Below, in pieces: positions 1 through 13,330 of a stretch of 64,000 bases of DNA (position 1 is its first letter; each line of letters begins with the position of its first letter). The stretch is from Marsupella aquatica. Lineage: Eukaryota > Marchantiophyta. A program made the position numbers and the translations under genes. The DNA is taken from assembly GCA_973895155.1 (NCBI GenBank), contig OZ316894.1:25854001-25918000 (forward strand), written 5' to 3'. The notes under the pieces are model-generated. The model was not told the origin of the DNA. It made no database searches and worked only from the letters and a program-made list of their open reading frames with translations.

Positions 1-873
1 ACCGAAGGATGACTTGACTTCACATTAAGCCCACAGTCCACGAAAGTATACACGTGAGAAAAGTGTCCTTGACTGGCAAGCCATTACTTTTCCTGGGGAC
101 TCTTTGAAATGTTCATTTCTTCAAATTAACTTGAAGGAGATTCCCCCATATGTGAACTCTTTTAAATTTCAAAATGCTATGATACATCAGCACTAATGAC
201 TCCTACCTACCAATCCGATCAGGTTTTTGTTACCCCGTCTCCCGAGTGTGCGGTTGGCTATCAGTATTTAGACAGGAAGTAGAATGGTGGATAAATCTCC
301 TTCAATGGTGGCCTGATAGCTCTCGCTGGACGGCTTGTAGGTTTAGGGTGTGGACGTATGTTTTTCAATTCCTGCATGATAGCTTTTGCTAGCTTAGTTA
401 TGGGTTTAGTGAATCGGGCTAACCAAGGATTTGGTTGCGCAAGGGAGTCAAGACAGTCAGGGGTGTCTGGAAAATAATCCAGACGCGCTCACAAGATAGG
501 TTTAAACTTCATACATGGGCTCCTCGGATGAGTTTCCATGCGGCTTTGTATATTCATAGGGTTTTTCGCTTGAGTGGCCCATCCTTTAAAGTTGTAGAAA
601 ACGTGCTCTATGATATGGCTTGTATCTATTGTTTTCCAACACATTCATGTACAAGAGTGACAGAAGCATACCACCCTATTAACAATAGAACCTTGGCTTG
701 TCCTAAAGCAAAGGAAGTACCTGAATAGCAGCACGACAAATGTGCACTCGAGAATAGAGTCTTCCGACTTGCATACAGGTGCAGCAAAAACGACGGCTGG
801 AGCTCAATCACCATATCACCACAGAAGGCAAGTCAACTGACAAATTTGAGATAGTACGACTCAAAACTTTGCT
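1..873. other. Left edge, no gene recognised
   Basis: This stretch lies downstream of the methyltransferase gene. I see only short, uncharacteristic open frames on both strands and no splice-supported exon, RNA gene or repeat. It would hold the 3' untranslated region and terminator of the minus-strand gene that ends at 874. Confidence 0.5.
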
Positions 874-3800
874 TTATTTTTTGTGAGCTACAATGGTCCT
901 GTGACGAGGGGAGCACTGCTCTTGAGTTGGAGAAGAAAACCCACGCTCCACAATGGCCATTTCAATGGGAAATGTTCGGTAATCATCGACCCACGGTTCA
1001 GTTGCTTTGAACTGCAATCATCAGAACCCACAGGAACAATTCCTTCATCAGTTTACGGACGGACCTACAGGCTTTACGAATGACTTGTGCTTAGGAGTCG
1101 AAGCAACTGGCTCACTATAATGGCCTCACTTAATGCTGTTGTCAACTAGATGTATACATAACAAGTAGACTAAGGCAAAAGTGTGAGTTAAAAACAACTT
1201 TCAACAGAAGTCGTAGTAGATTACAAGAATAGGGCATACCGCTGTGAAGGCAATCACGTTCTTAGCCATGTTTTGAAAATGAATGCTCCTGGGATCCATT
1301 TCCATGATTGCAAGGGAACCGCCTACTTTTAGAAGTCGATGAGCTTCTTCAATAATCTGTGTCAGGACAACCCAATGCATGATGTCAAATGATGTATCCC
1401 AGCAATGAGGATCACCAATTCCAAGGGTTTGAAAATCTGTGTCAGGACAACCCAATGCATGATGTCAAATGATGTATCCCAGCAATGAGGATCACCAATT
1501 CCAAGGGTTTGAAATTTACGAACAGGCATTTCGTATTAAGCATAGTTTGATCGGCCCTTGTACCAGCCTCCACGTTTTTGCCGTTTCCTTTCATCGTTGT
1601 AGAAGTCATCAGAACAACTCCTATTACAGGGACTGTTTCCCTCTGAAACCATTTGCCATTCAGGCGGGAAAAGTCGTACCAGCTTGACATCAAGATAACA
1701 ATGACAACAACTAATATGGATCGTGACCGTCAATTACCTTCTTGGTGGCTGAGCGAGGAAGTTCATGGCAAACCAGACACATTGACACCAGATCGTAGGC
1801 ACCTGATGGTAGGCCTGTATACTCGCCAGCAGCATGTAGGAATTGAACTGAACTGCTCTTTCCCTTCATCACCACTTCACAAACAAATGAAGTCAGTCCC
1901 AAAATGACCTCTATGAACTATTTGAAAACATTGCTTGAAGAAATGTTCACTTTAAGAGTGTATAAGTTCACCATAGGATGGGTCCCACAGCAATTTACCA
2001 CTGTCAAAATACTAGAGAAAAGCTGCAATTCATAGGCTTACCCTTTCCTTTAGATTGTAGTTGGCAACCGAAATAAAATATGGTGAAAGGTCAACACCAA
2101 CAGTATGCGCGTCAGGGAAAACCTGAATCGTTCACACATGGTAAGGAAATGTCACAAGGCGGGGGGGGGCATCTTTTTTATGCTATAACGACAGCCTAAA
2201 TTCAGAGAATCGACCAAGAGTTTTGTGTTGTATACTGGAGGCCACAGTTAAACCAGGGATATACTACAACTGCCGGCCGACAGACGGACCAAGAGTGAAA
2301 CAGTAAGTGAAATTCAAAGCTATTCTATCCTAACCTAGCACGTGCGCAAGAGTATAGAGAGTGTCTTCCTTGGGAATGCTCAATCGTTTCGACATTTCTA
2401 GCAGACTCAGTTTCAAGTGAAATTTGGAGGAAAACCTCATGGAGGCCAAAAGTGCTGAGACCACTTGAGCAGCCAATGTCCACGATTGCTTGCGGGGACC
2501 TCTTGAGCATAGGTACCATAGTTGAATGATAGGAATTTCTCAGCCTGACGTCTCCTTCTGGATCCAACCTGTTTCTCTGCCAGTTGCCAGAAACTACGGA
2601 AAATAAGATCTTGCCCACACATGTATGACTTTCAGGAGTAGATAAAGGGTTCCATCCCCATGATCGCTTCAAATTTGGCAGTCCAAGCAAATTGAACCAC
2701 ACACTTGTCTGCATAAACTCTGTGCTTCACAACCAAGCGTGCTATGATCCATAATCCCCTTCCCCCCCCCCCCCCCCCGCCCCCCCGTGCGCAAAAAAGA
2801 ACACCACCGCCATCCCCTTAGTGCCTTTGTACAATTTAAGCTCCACCATCAACCCAGCAGGAGTCGTTCAAAGTCACCTCAGGATCAAACGTAGTTGCGT
2901 GGACTGACTTGGCTGCAAGCTCCGCCTCCCATGCAGCATCCCATGACAAATTGCCCTTTTCATAAGCATGAAAAGGTTTAAGGTAATACTGGAAGCACAC
3001 AATAGAAAAGAAAGATAAGGATCAAGGGATTTCCATGCAGTGCTGACAGTAAGCCCGAAACTCTAGTTGGATTAAGATCTCACATTACCTCTTTAATTTA
3101 ATGTTTACGCGTGTAAGCTATGCCATCGATAACAAAGCTGTGGGTTCAAGATTACCCAAGGCTGCTTCTTGCATGATGCCTTCTCTAGTAGCTTTTTAAA
3201 GCCAAGTTTGTTTAAATTGAATTACACTTGCAACGACTGATGCTCTACACTGTGACAGCTCTTGACCAATGCCCACTGAATATAATTTTTACTCACAGAA
3301 AGGCCGAAAGCCATCTAGCCCTCGGTGTGCCGTAAGGAGTCTAGAAAATGATTTATAGGTACCTCTACAATAGAATAATCAACCTCTCCGTACGGTCAAA
3401 GACAGGATGCAGGGGATCATTGCGATAAGCTTTTCAGAGAGGGTAAAAACACTAAGCAAAGTGCTTCCCAGAGCGCCAAACATAATAAAAGAAGCCTGAG
3501 TGAAACAATAATGATGCATTAACTGCTGAGGGAATTTACTTCAGGGTATTCGATGTACTTGTTGCGAATTTGCTTTATCTCGTCCTCCCAGTTGTGTTGA
3601 CGCAGTTTGGCAAGCGTGGGAGGCCAGGGATATCCAATTTCAGCACCTCTTTCGATGATCATATTTCTAGCTCGACCGGCTGCAAACCGGAAAAACGGCT
3701 GGAACTGGAAAAGTGCATTGACTGCACCAGCCACTAAGTTCATGGATGACTGCGCTCCATCCTCCGTGTACTGTATCGACGGGCGAGCTTCAGTTTGTGG

Positions 3801-4087
3801 TGCTGCGAAGTAGTTGCATCTCACGTACGTTGTAGTGCAGACTTTCCGGTCCGAAGCATCACCAAATGGGCGAAGATTTGCCACTCTGCGACAATCCTGT
3901 GATACAACTCTCCGTCATTCTCCATGATCTGTCAGATTGGCTAGGAAAGACCGCTTTGGATATGTAGTGGAACTACAGAAGAGACATCTTTGGCCAGAGA
4001 ACGGCTCACCTGATCGACAGACTGACAGACACCTACCGTAAGACCGGACATGGCATTGATAGACGTCATGCCCGTCGTTGCCATCAT
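874..4087 (-). CDS. SAM-dependent methyltransferase, probably plastid-targeted
   Basis: Eight exons on the minus strand read through as 381 codons: 4087-4037, 3896-3540, 2988-2854, 2576-2436, 2122-2042, about 1863-1738, 1356-1240 and 1011-874 (stop TAA at 876-874). Residues about 212-222 carry the class I SAM-binding motif VDIGCSSGLST. It is followed by VGVDLSPYF (about 237-244), YDLVSMCLVCHELP (about 278-291) and LLKVGGSLAIMEMDP (about 305-319), the usual order of motifs I, II, IV and V. The chosen start gives the N-terminus MMATTGMTSINAMSGLT, rich in Thr, Ser and Met as in plastid transit peptides. All junctions are phase 0 with GT-AG ends. The acceptor of exon 6 (about 1863) is the least certain because two in-frame AGs are close together. 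The family is a conserved plant and cyanobacterial type of unknown substrate; plastid location is inferred. An 80-bp tandem duplication lies in the intron just before exon 7. Confidence 0.85.
1355..1514. repeat. 80-bp perfect tandem duplication in an intron
   Basis: Positions 1355-1434 and 1435-1514 are two adjacent copies of the same 80 bases with no difference that I can see. They sit in the last-but-one intron of the methyltransferase gene. Read on the minus strand, each copy ends in the same cytosine-containing tract followed by CAG, so the 3' splice site itself is duplicated. Confidence 0.95.
2762..2786. repeat. Poly-C tract in an intron
   Basis: Seventeen C, one G and seven more C form a homopolymer run in the methyltransferase intron between 2576 and 2854. 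A shorter run of ten G lies at 2161-2170 in the next intron. Both are places where read length may be unreliable; neither is in coding sequence. Confidence 0.9.
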
Positions 4088-4329
4088 CGTCCACGGGCTG
4101 CTGCAGCCGAGATGCGTGCAAGACTCAAATCATCCACCAACCTGCGCCAAAGACTCAAAAATCAACCTCCAAGCTGCGAGCCCGAGTCAAATCATCCATC
4201 GAGCTGCACGCAACGAGCAAATGGGGAGATGATGTGAATGGAATGCGTCCTTACAATCCTTCCTGCTGATCAGCTCGATTTGGCTTCCCTTCTGTTTTCA
4301 ACTTCTCGAGCTGCAGCTGCAACTCTCGC

Positions 4330-4392
4330 CACGAGAGCAGAGAAAGAAGAGCGAGAGAGAGAAGGAGCGAAAGAGAAGAGAGCGAAGAGATA
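4330..4392 (-). promoter_or_regulatory. Pyrimidine-rich (CT) tract upstream of the methyltransferase gene
   Basis: The plus strand is almost pure GA here, so the minus strand is CT-rich about 240-300 bases upstream of the start codon at 4087. Such tracts are common in plant core promoters and 5' leaders (Y patch). A promoter or leader role is inferred from position only; I did not find a convincing TATA box. Confidence 0.4.
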
Positions 4393-7154
4393 CTTATGTT
4401 CTTGAGCAGAAAATATCGTAAATGTAACGATATGTGGATTTCACACATGCCTGTCACGATAAGGTGTTGGCGATTCCCTCAATCTGAGCCGTCAGACGTG
4501 GGAGTTTTTAGCCTAAGAATATGTAAATGGAAGCTAAATGCATTATAACACATAATTATCGAGCTGAGCAATTGTTATTATGATTAGAATTAGCTCAATA
4601 CCCGAGCATTGCACAAGAGTTGTGTAGTGCCATCGTTGGCCTGATGGGCAAAAGATGCCCTTTGCGGAAAAGATATCATTGCCCAAAAGATGATATTTGC
4701 TGAGAATTAAGATGATGCTGTTGGCATGCACAACCAAGTTCTATTGGGCTCTGGCCTAGTCCCAAACCACATCAGCTGAGGGTGTCCCTTCATTTGGGGC
4801 ATCCTGTTCCAGACCCCATTCTCTTGATGTCAATGTTGTTATTGTCTCTCCCGACACTTCAGTTAATATCATCGTTATGTTTGGCCTACCTCTCACGCCT
4901 TAGAGCATCTGCACCAATGCTTGCCTTCGGGCTCCGGGCTGGCATTTTGCAAAATATACAGGGTTAATGCACTTTGTTGGGTTGCACCGGTGCCCCGCAT
5001 CACAAAATTTTATGCAGGTGTTTGCATCCAAACTTTTCCCAACCAGAATACTTGCCCTTTTTCCAGGTCTATATTCCCCTTTTGCCAATGCTGCCAAACT
5101 TCATCTATGCTTCAGCCCACGTCATATGTTCACATCCCAAGCAACCTGCAGTGGTCCCTCACTTTTATGAAATTGGCACCAGCGTCTGTACATTCGAAGC
5201 CAGAGCCTTACCAAAGCTTGTCGAGTGTGCTCTGCCATGCTCATTGAGTGTGCTGCACAGTAGAGTACACATTTTGGACAGATGTTTTGCTGCAAGCCTC
5301 TTGTAGTCCGGACTCCCATTCTCAGGCATCTTTTTACAAGGCACAGGTGCAACGCCTATTGTGCACCCGGCCCATATCACAATGCTCGTACCTGTTTACA
5401 TTTGTTGAAATTTGCCAAAAAGAGGCTACTTCAGAGGTTCACCTGCGCCAATCAATGTCCTTGCTGTAGCCATCAGACCCTAAATTGATGGCTTGTCTTT
5501 AGAAAAATAACTAAAGAAACTTGTTTGCAAGTGTTCAGCACCCTTGCCAGTAGCACACTGTAGCAAACCTCAAATCTTTTGTCTCAAAAGCAAATGTGGA
5601 TGATCACTCAAGTCATTCCCTATTGTTCGAGCATGACGTACATATACACCAAAAAGACTCACAAGGGACGGATCACAGGAAGCTGTCAGCCCAGCACATG
5701 GCCCTGTAGCAGAAGAATGCAAAAATTGAATGAAGGGCTGTACTCAGAGCATTCCCAGCCGTCTGGGTATATATCCAAGCACACCAGGACAATTTTACCG
5801 CACCCTCACCCTTGGAGACCCATAACAACCCATAAATTGTAACTCAGTTATAGCTCATAACATAAAACACTGTTACGGCCAGGACAAAATCACTATGGGC
5901 TACCAAAATACATACCCCATAAGGGTGATACATCCAAAAAAATTAAACCATAACACTTTGGTTACGGGAGAAATTTGACACGCCCTATTATTTCTCCCTT
6001 AAAGGAGACCTGTAGCAGTACTATAGACACTTGAGAGTCTCCCCTCAGGATGTCTTTGCGGCCCATCATTGACACCCCCTAATAGAACCTCACTTGTGTA
6101 CCCAAAGCCATGGAGGGATTTTACAGTCATGAGTCTGAGGCTATGGGCTGGCAAGAGTATGGGGCACTGGGTAACCCCCTTGCCAGCCTAGCCTGGGATG
6201 ATGATGAGATTTTGGCCCTTGGCTATCCTGTCTGGAGGGTTTTCCAACTTCAAGCACAATTTTTGGGTAAAACTTAGAGCAAAATTAAACCTGGGGTTAA
6301 GAGCTTGTTAACCCATGGTCACCCAGGGGCCATGCTGCACATCCCCCCCCCCCTCTCCTTCACCGCCCTCAAGGATTACATCCATAAAACCCCCTTGGGC
6401 CATGGGTTACCCTACACTTTACCGTCTTTGCCACGAAACTTGGGGAATTGATACGAAACTTGGCGAATGATACGAAACTTGGCGAATGATGCGAAACTTG
6501 GCGATGGTACTAAACTCAAGTCTTGCGAAGAGACTCGTTGCGTCAGTGTTGTTTCGGGCACCCTTCCCAGCTCTTTTCTTTGTACAAAATCACATCACGT
6601 TGCCACAGGTGGATGGCCCGGGGCAGGGAGAACCAACTCTACTTCGCAGTACAGTCTATTCCATTTGTGTCGAATGGAAAGCTGTACGGAGAAGTTAAGT
6701 CCAATAACATCACATCAAGGGGGCACATAGTCACATTTCAGACGATCAAGAAAAGCAGGCCAGGACTTGGATTTTGCAAGTAGTGAATCACAGCTTGGCT
6801 GCGTGCACAGGCTCACACACCTAGAAAGATCGACGAGAGTTTGTTCTGTGTTTCTCATGCTGGCTGCCATGGATGAATTCTTCACAGCATCCGCTTTTCT
6901 CGGTCCAACCTATTTGGAATCCACGCCTTCCTTCATTGGAGATCTGCGTCATATGTCGGCCTCGTGTGTCGGGAGTTCGGTAGTTGGTCAGCAGTGCTAG
7001 CAGAGCAAGAGCAGCGCAGCGATTGAGGCAGCAGCGATTTTTTGCTGCCGGGTTGTAGTAGTGTAGTTGGAATACGAAGTTGTAGTACAGGACCGAGAAC
7101 GATCAGGGATTACGGAGAAAGGAGCAGATCTAGAGCGGGCAAGGACTGTGCAAG
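4393..7154. other. Intergenic region between divergent genes, with a short tandem array
   Basis: The methyltransferase gene (minus) and VPS11 (plus) diverge from this 2.8-kb stretch. It contains many short open frames with no recognisable product. At 6431-6506 a unit of about 20 bp containing CGAAACTTGG is repeated four times. A run of C lies near 6343-6352. The last few hundred bases should hold the VPS11 promoter and 5' leader. Confidence 0.5.
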
Positions 7155-10100
7155 ATGTATCAATGGAGGAACTACCAGTTTTTCGAAGAGAAGGCGACAG
7201 GCGGTGGGATGGCTGGAGAGCTCAAGGAGAAGGTGGAATGCAGCACCAGCGGGCGGCGCCAGATTTCTCTAGGCTCAGAGGATGCAATGGTGAATGTCCT
7301 GGATCGGGGACTGAAGCTACGCTACAGTTTCCAGGCCCACTCTACTCGCATTCACTTCATTCAGCAGCTCAAGGTTCCTCTCCCACCAATGATTCGCTCC
7401 TCACTGCCACTTGCAGTTGGTGCTGTTGAACTTGAGAAGGCTTTAAATTCTATTCGCCACACGAGACTGGACACATGTTGTTGAGAAGCCCATAATGTCC
7501 TACGAAAGCTGAGTTTTACAGATGACCTTGGGTTTTGAACCCTAGCTTGTTGCATGAAATTTTATTGGAAAAACAATTCTCTCACCCGTAATTTTAGCAT
7601 CTACCCCTGCTCTGGTGTCGAGGGTGCTAGAAAAATGTATAGGAACGATAAGTTCGATTGTTGTGACGACTTCCGTAGTTGGGTTGAGTAAATTTTCCGA
7701 CTTGTGAGACTCATGTTATTTTGTCGTTGTGGCTTTGCTGGAGACAGCAACGGAATACACTTGTATCAGTCGGAGAAGATGATACATCCACGCCTCGTGC
7801 ATCCGCCCTCACTTTGAAGATGTGGGATTTGGACAAGATACTGCCGGAGGGTTCAAGCACTACTGGTCCAGCTCTTGTTCGAACTTTGCGTATCTTTACA
7901 TCTAAGTTCCCTGAATCCAAGGTACGTAGACCCTGTCTACTACCCTGCTAGAAAGTCGTAATCTCTTAAAAGGGACGGAGAATAAAATCGAGACTAGTTT
8001 CAGTTCTTTCTGTCATATAGGTAGCGTCTGAACCAAAGTCATGGGTTATTTAGAAGGACTTCAGCAAGGGAGATATGGTTGTGAACTTCATAATTTTAAA
8101 CTCTCCTATGCGGACATTGACATCGAATTGTTGGCTCTCAGATCACATCTTTTCTAGTTTTTGAGGAGGCACCTCCAATCCTGCTAGTATGTGTAGGACT
8201 CGACAACGGTTACATTTATTGTATCAGAGGAGATGTGGCACGGGAGCGTGTGTCAAGGCTGAAGTTAAATGTTGATCCAGCTACAGACACGAAGCCAGCT
8301 TCTCCAGTCACAGGCCTGGGTTTCCGAGTAGACGGTGCAGCGCTTCAGCTCTTTGCACTGAGTACTGTCTCTGTCAATCTATTCGATATGCATCAACAGC
8401 CTCCTGTTAAGCATCTATTGGACCATCTTGATGAGGAAGGCCAGAGCATGACTATGAGTGATAAGCAGGTTAGTACTTTACTGACACTCGTTTGTTATGT
8501 AGTTTGGGTTGCATCTGTTGTATTTGCTTACTCAGAAGCAGCAGTAAGGGATCTTTGACCGATGGGAATTACAAGTCCACTGGACTCACTCCAGTTTCAT
8601 TGAGGTTTTGCTGTGGTAGATGTCAAAGTATTATCAGCTAGGACGAACGACAATGCACACGGAATGACAATAAACCCTAAATCCTTGTTTCCAGATAAAT
8701 ATGTTAAATCCCGAAAATAACCAAAGAATTATAAACCCTCGTTTGACTGTAATTTCTACTCACAAACAGGTTTTTCTTTATAGTACGATGGTGCTTCCGT
8801 AATGCATAATTAGCTTTTAAATATGGAGCACTTACATGCAAGGCAGTAAGCAATTGAAATTCGATTAGCCCAGCACTCTGCACCAATCAATTATCAGTAT
8901 AGTGTAAGCATTACCATGTGCTCACAGATTTATGAATCGATATTTACAAGGTACTGAATATGCAACCAGCTGAACTGAGTAATCGGAAATGCCAGAGGCA
9001 CTTTGTTGTACGTTATAATCTCAAGAAGGTGTCTAGCTGTAAGTAACTCATGTCATCTGAAATCTGAAAACCCTATCGCACGTTGTACAGGAGCTTGTCG
9101 TCGGAACATCGAAGGCTGTTTACTTTTATGAGGTTGATGGACGGGGACCTTGCTGGGCATTTGACGGCGAAAAGAGATATCTAAGCTGGTTCCGGGGGTA
9201 TCTTTTGGCTGTCACAGCTCATCCAGAAAAACCAGACAAGAATGTATTCACGATCTATGATTTGAAGAATAAATTGATTGCATACAGTAAGGAGGTTGGA
9301 GATGTGGCTCACATCTTGTGTGAGTGGGGTATCATCACAATTATTACGAGAGACCAGAAGGTGCTGTGTGTGGCGGAGAAGGATATGGGCAGCAAACTGG
9401 CAATCTTATTTAAGAAGTACCGATACACTGTTGCAATTAACCTAGTTCAGAGTCAACATGCCGATGCCGCAGCTACAGCTGAAGTAATGCGGAAGTATGG
9501 GGATCACTTGTATGAAAAGCAGAATTATGATGAATCAATGCAGCAGTACATTCGCACTATCGGGCAGTTGGAGCCATCCTATGTAATTCAAAAGTTCTTA
9601 GATGCCCAGCGAATACACAACCTAACAAACTATTTGGAAAAGCTACACGAAAAAGGTTTGGCTACTGCAGATCACACAACACTGCTCCTTAATTGTTATA
9701 CAAAACTCAAGGACGTGAACAAACTGGATAAATTTATTAAGGGGGATGGGAGTGGGGAAGGAGAACATCGTTTTGATGTGGAAACCGCGGTAAGGGTTTG
9801 CAGGTCTGCTGGATACTACCAACATGCACTCTATGTTGCTAAACGAGCTGGAGAGCATGAGTCGTACTTGAAAATTCTGCTGGAAGACCTTGGGAGGTAT
9901 GACGAGGCTCTGCAATATATATCCAGCCTCCCACTCTACGAAGAGGCGGTCACCCTGAAGCAGTATGGGAAGATTCTTGTCGGGCACAAAGCAGCTGAAA
10001 CGACGGCAGCATTAATGAAACTTTGCACGGGTAGCGATGAGGGGAGCACCTCGAATGGGACTACGAGTAATTCCGGAAACGGGAGCTTTTTGCCTTCCCC

Positions 10101-11866
10101 AGTGGATTTTGTACATGTGTTTATAGACCAGCCCAAATGGTTGATGAAATTTTTCGAAGAGTATATCGAGAAGGTAAAGGATTCTTTGGCTAATGTCGAG
10201 ATTCATAACACACTATTGGAACTTTATTTGTCGGAAGATCTACGCACCCCTGTGCTTTCGAAGGTACCCAGTAAAGAGAACTCGAAAGATCAAGACCACT
10301 TTTCTATCTGGGGTGTAAAGTCCAAGTCTTCGAAAGCTCTGGTGGGGAACGGCACTCCTCCTACAAAGGGAAAGGCCACAGCCAAAGAGAAATCCGCAGG
10401 CAGGTCAGAAAAGGGGGCAAGTGAGGAACGATCAGACAGGCTGAAGAAGGCTTTGACTCTACTAAAACATGGTTGGGGTCCGCATGAGCAGGAACCCCAA
10501 TATGACGTAGATCTTGCTCTGGTGATGTGTCAAATGCACAAATTCAGAGATGGGCTGCTATTTCTGTACGAGAAGATGAAACTCTATAAGGAAGTTGTAG
10601 TAGTGTACATGACAGATGGAGACTACCAGGGATTGATATCCTGCTGCAAGCGACTTGGTGATTCTAGCCGTGGAGGGGACTCTTCTCTCTGGAGCGATGT
10701 TCTTACTTACTTTGGAGAACGAGGAGAAGATTGTTCCAAGGAAGTAAAGGAGGTTCTAGTTCATATCGAGCGTGAAAATTTAATGCCGCCATTAATAGTC
10801 CTGCAGAAGCTGGCTAAGAACCCAACCCTCAAATTGTCTGTTGTAAAAGATTACATTGCACGACAGATTGAGCAGGAGACGCGACACATTGAAGAAGATC
10901 GCAGAGCTATTGACAAATATCAGGTAACCTAACATTGTTTAAATACAGTGTCTGTACTAACTATTTACTTTCATTAGCTACCAGGCATAAGTTTGAGGTA
11001 TCGCTACAGAAGTAGTTTGGCTGTTGGACTCAGTGTAGTGCAATGCTCAAAACCAATCGAAGACCGCGCCACGCGTTCAGTTTTTCTGAGCAAGTCGTAG
11101 ACTTCAGAAACTGAAAGATCATTCAGGCGTCAAATTCTCTTGTCAATCCCATGGAGATAACGCAAGTTGTCCCTGTTCTACGGATCTACGAGTTTCGGAA
11201 TTGATTTTAAAATTCCTTTCAAGACTGATTTCAAGGTTTTATGGGATATAGCTTATCAAGACTAATTTCGTGTCTCTCTTGGATCAAGCTGCCTATAATC
11301 GAATTAAGGATCCTCTGCAAAAAGGAATCCTCTCTTGCGTTGCATGTTACTTGTTTGAATTCGAATAGAGAATTTTTTATCTCTTGGATTCATAGTTTGT
11401 CTTTGTGCGCAATTGTGTAATGATTTTCTGTTGGATGAAATTTCAGGAAGACACTGCTGCCATGCGAGCGGAGGTTCATGAGCTTCGAACAAATGCCCGC
11501 ATTTTTCAGCTTAGCAAGTGTACTGCATGCACATCAGCACTTGACCTTCCAGCTGTTCACTTCCTATGTATGCATTCATTTCACCAGCGTTGCCTTGGGG
11601 ATAACGAGAAAGAGTGCCCTGTTTGTGCCCCTTCCTACAGGCAGGTGCTGGATATGAAAAGAAATTTAGAGCAGAATGCAAACGATCATGACCAATTCTT
11701 TCAGCTAGTTCGTAATTCCGAGGATGGGTTTTCAGTCATAGCAGATTACTTTGGAAGAGGCATCTTCAGCAAATCGCGAAGTCCTGCTAGTGCTAGTGCC
11801 CCTACTGAACTTGTTAGAACAAATACGAATACATCATTTTCAGAAGCTTTGAAGCTCCCTGTGTGA
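7155..11866 (+). CDS. VPS11: VPS11, core subunit of the HOPS and CORVET tethering complexes
   Basis: Five exons, 7155-7373, 7748-7921, 8142-8468, 9091-10923 and 11447-11866, join in phase 0 to 990 codons ending in TGA. The start MYQWRNYQFFEEK is the conserved VPS11 N-terminus. Residues up to about 370 form the beta-propeller part (for example TLVSVGEDD and LLVCVGLDNGYIYC). The middle is an alpha-solenoid with a clathrin-type repeat. A Lys/Ser/Gly-rich linker lies near 655-690. The C-terminal exon carries a RING-H2 finger at about 876-910, with CTAC, CMHSFHQRC and CPVC supplying the zinc ligands. The protein works at the late endosome and vacuole, scaffolding SNARE-dependent fusion. The length is slightly above the usual 930-960 residues. 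All splice sites are GT-AG and no break is visible. Confidence 0.95.
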
Positions 11867-13177
11867 GTAGAACGAAAATTGAGAACTTTTACGGCAAGGT
11901 TCTTCCGTCTTTGGAACTATATTGGAGTAACAATGTACATATATCCAGCTTTGTCTTTGAATGGAGTTATCGTCTAGAGGCTTCACTCTGGACCCTGGCC
12001 TTTGAAAGTAGCTTATGGTCACGATTTATTAGAAAGATGTGCTTGATGGGGCCCCTAGCATAACCTTTTACCTGACTGGACCTATGAAACTTTTCTTACC
12101 AACTAGGACCCCTCTTGATGAGTCGCACAACCTGTTCTTGTGTGGAGCTAACTGTGTACTCCACCACAAAAGGCACCTCAGACACCACTGTGCTCCCAAG
12201 CCCAGTCCACATTTAGTCCCTAATGTTGGGGCTCCTATTGTTGAGACCATGTCCCCAATACCCGCTTCACCTTAGTTGCTTGGAAAGACTAAAATGTGGA
12301 GGAGGGGCATACTGAAAATAGTTGTTTCTTCATCCTTACCCGGTAGTTGATTTGCATTTCTTCATCCTTACACAATTCAGGTTTGGCTAGTGGGAAATAA
12401 CATGAATGTTGTCTTTGTTCACCACTTGGATGGTTGGAAGTGGCCATGTCAAAGCAGACACCGTTCAAGCAAGGCCAACGGCCCGTGGTAGACCTTAGCA
12501 CAATTTGCTACTAAACCATGACAGACCACTGACAAATTATGATCTTGTTCAGAAGGACTAATATCTGTATTCCTTGTGAACATAATGTTTGGCATAGAAA
12601 CTTGCCCACATCCTCCTGCAGCTAAAGTAGCTTGTACATCACTTATCAGTAGCCTATGTTAATTCCCTGGTCCAATTCTTTGGATCCCAGAGTGCATCAA
12701 AACAGAGGAGACCCCAGATACGATAAAAGTGGACTCCCATTTTTGCCTTAATTATATTATATATACATACATAGATCCATAGATAAAAAGCAGCATCCAG
12801 AGGAAATAACCGATGCAGGCAGAGTTTACACACATTTGTGTAAGGTTATAAAACCATATAACTTTTTTAAATACATTGCCACTGAAGATCTTTGAATTTA
12901 AGGTTATAAAACCATATAACTTTTTTAAATACATTGCCACTGAAGATCTTTGAATTTACAGTATTGCCTTTTTTTTTATTTACAAAATTGTCAAGGTTTC
13001 CCTATATAGTTCCCCTCGTTACCTTAGTAAACTTGTAGTTTATATAAACACATATAAAACAATGAATGACAGTAGTGTCAATTAGAACATCTTTAGTGGC
13101 AAAGTAAAACCATAAATGGGAAGTCCTGTGTAGTGCTACCGTTGTATATATTCATTGCAGGACAAGATAGCCCTTTC
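11867..13177. other. Intergenic region downstream of VPS11
   Basis: No gene is recognised. It holds the VPS11 3' end and an AT-rich stretch. A perfect 58-bp tandem duplication lies at 12843-12958 (unit containing GGTTATAAAACCATATAACT). It ends where the inverted duplication begins. Confidence 0.55.
12843..12958. repeat. 58-bp tandem duplication
   Basis: Two adjacent copies at 12843-12900 and 12901-12958 are identical by eye. The sequence is AT-rich and carries no reading frame of note. Confidence 0.95.
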
Positions 13178-13189
13178 GGTCATGCCAGC

Positions 13190-13330
13190 GACACACTCGT
13201 TGGCTGCCTCGATATAACGAAGGTGAAGCTTATTGAACGAGCGACTCGTTGGCCGTCTCAATGTAACGAAGGTGAGGCGTTAAACAAAAAGCGGATCGAT
13301 GTGACGAAGGTGAGGCTTTAAACAAGAAGT
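13190..13330 (+). promoter_or_regulatory. Direct repeats upstream of delta-COP copy A
   Basis: A unit close to TAACGAAGGTGAGGCTT occurs three times in about 110 bp (the middle base pairs vary), about 350-450 bp upstream of the start codon. Two or three copies also lie upstream of copy B at 26281-26400. The regulatory role is inferred from position and from retention in both arms. Confidence 0.45.

Noticed and set aside
3120-3170. Possible tRNA-like B box (GTGGGTTCAAGATTACCC)
   Set aside because: No A box at the right distance and no cloverleaf; it lies in a methyltransferase intron.
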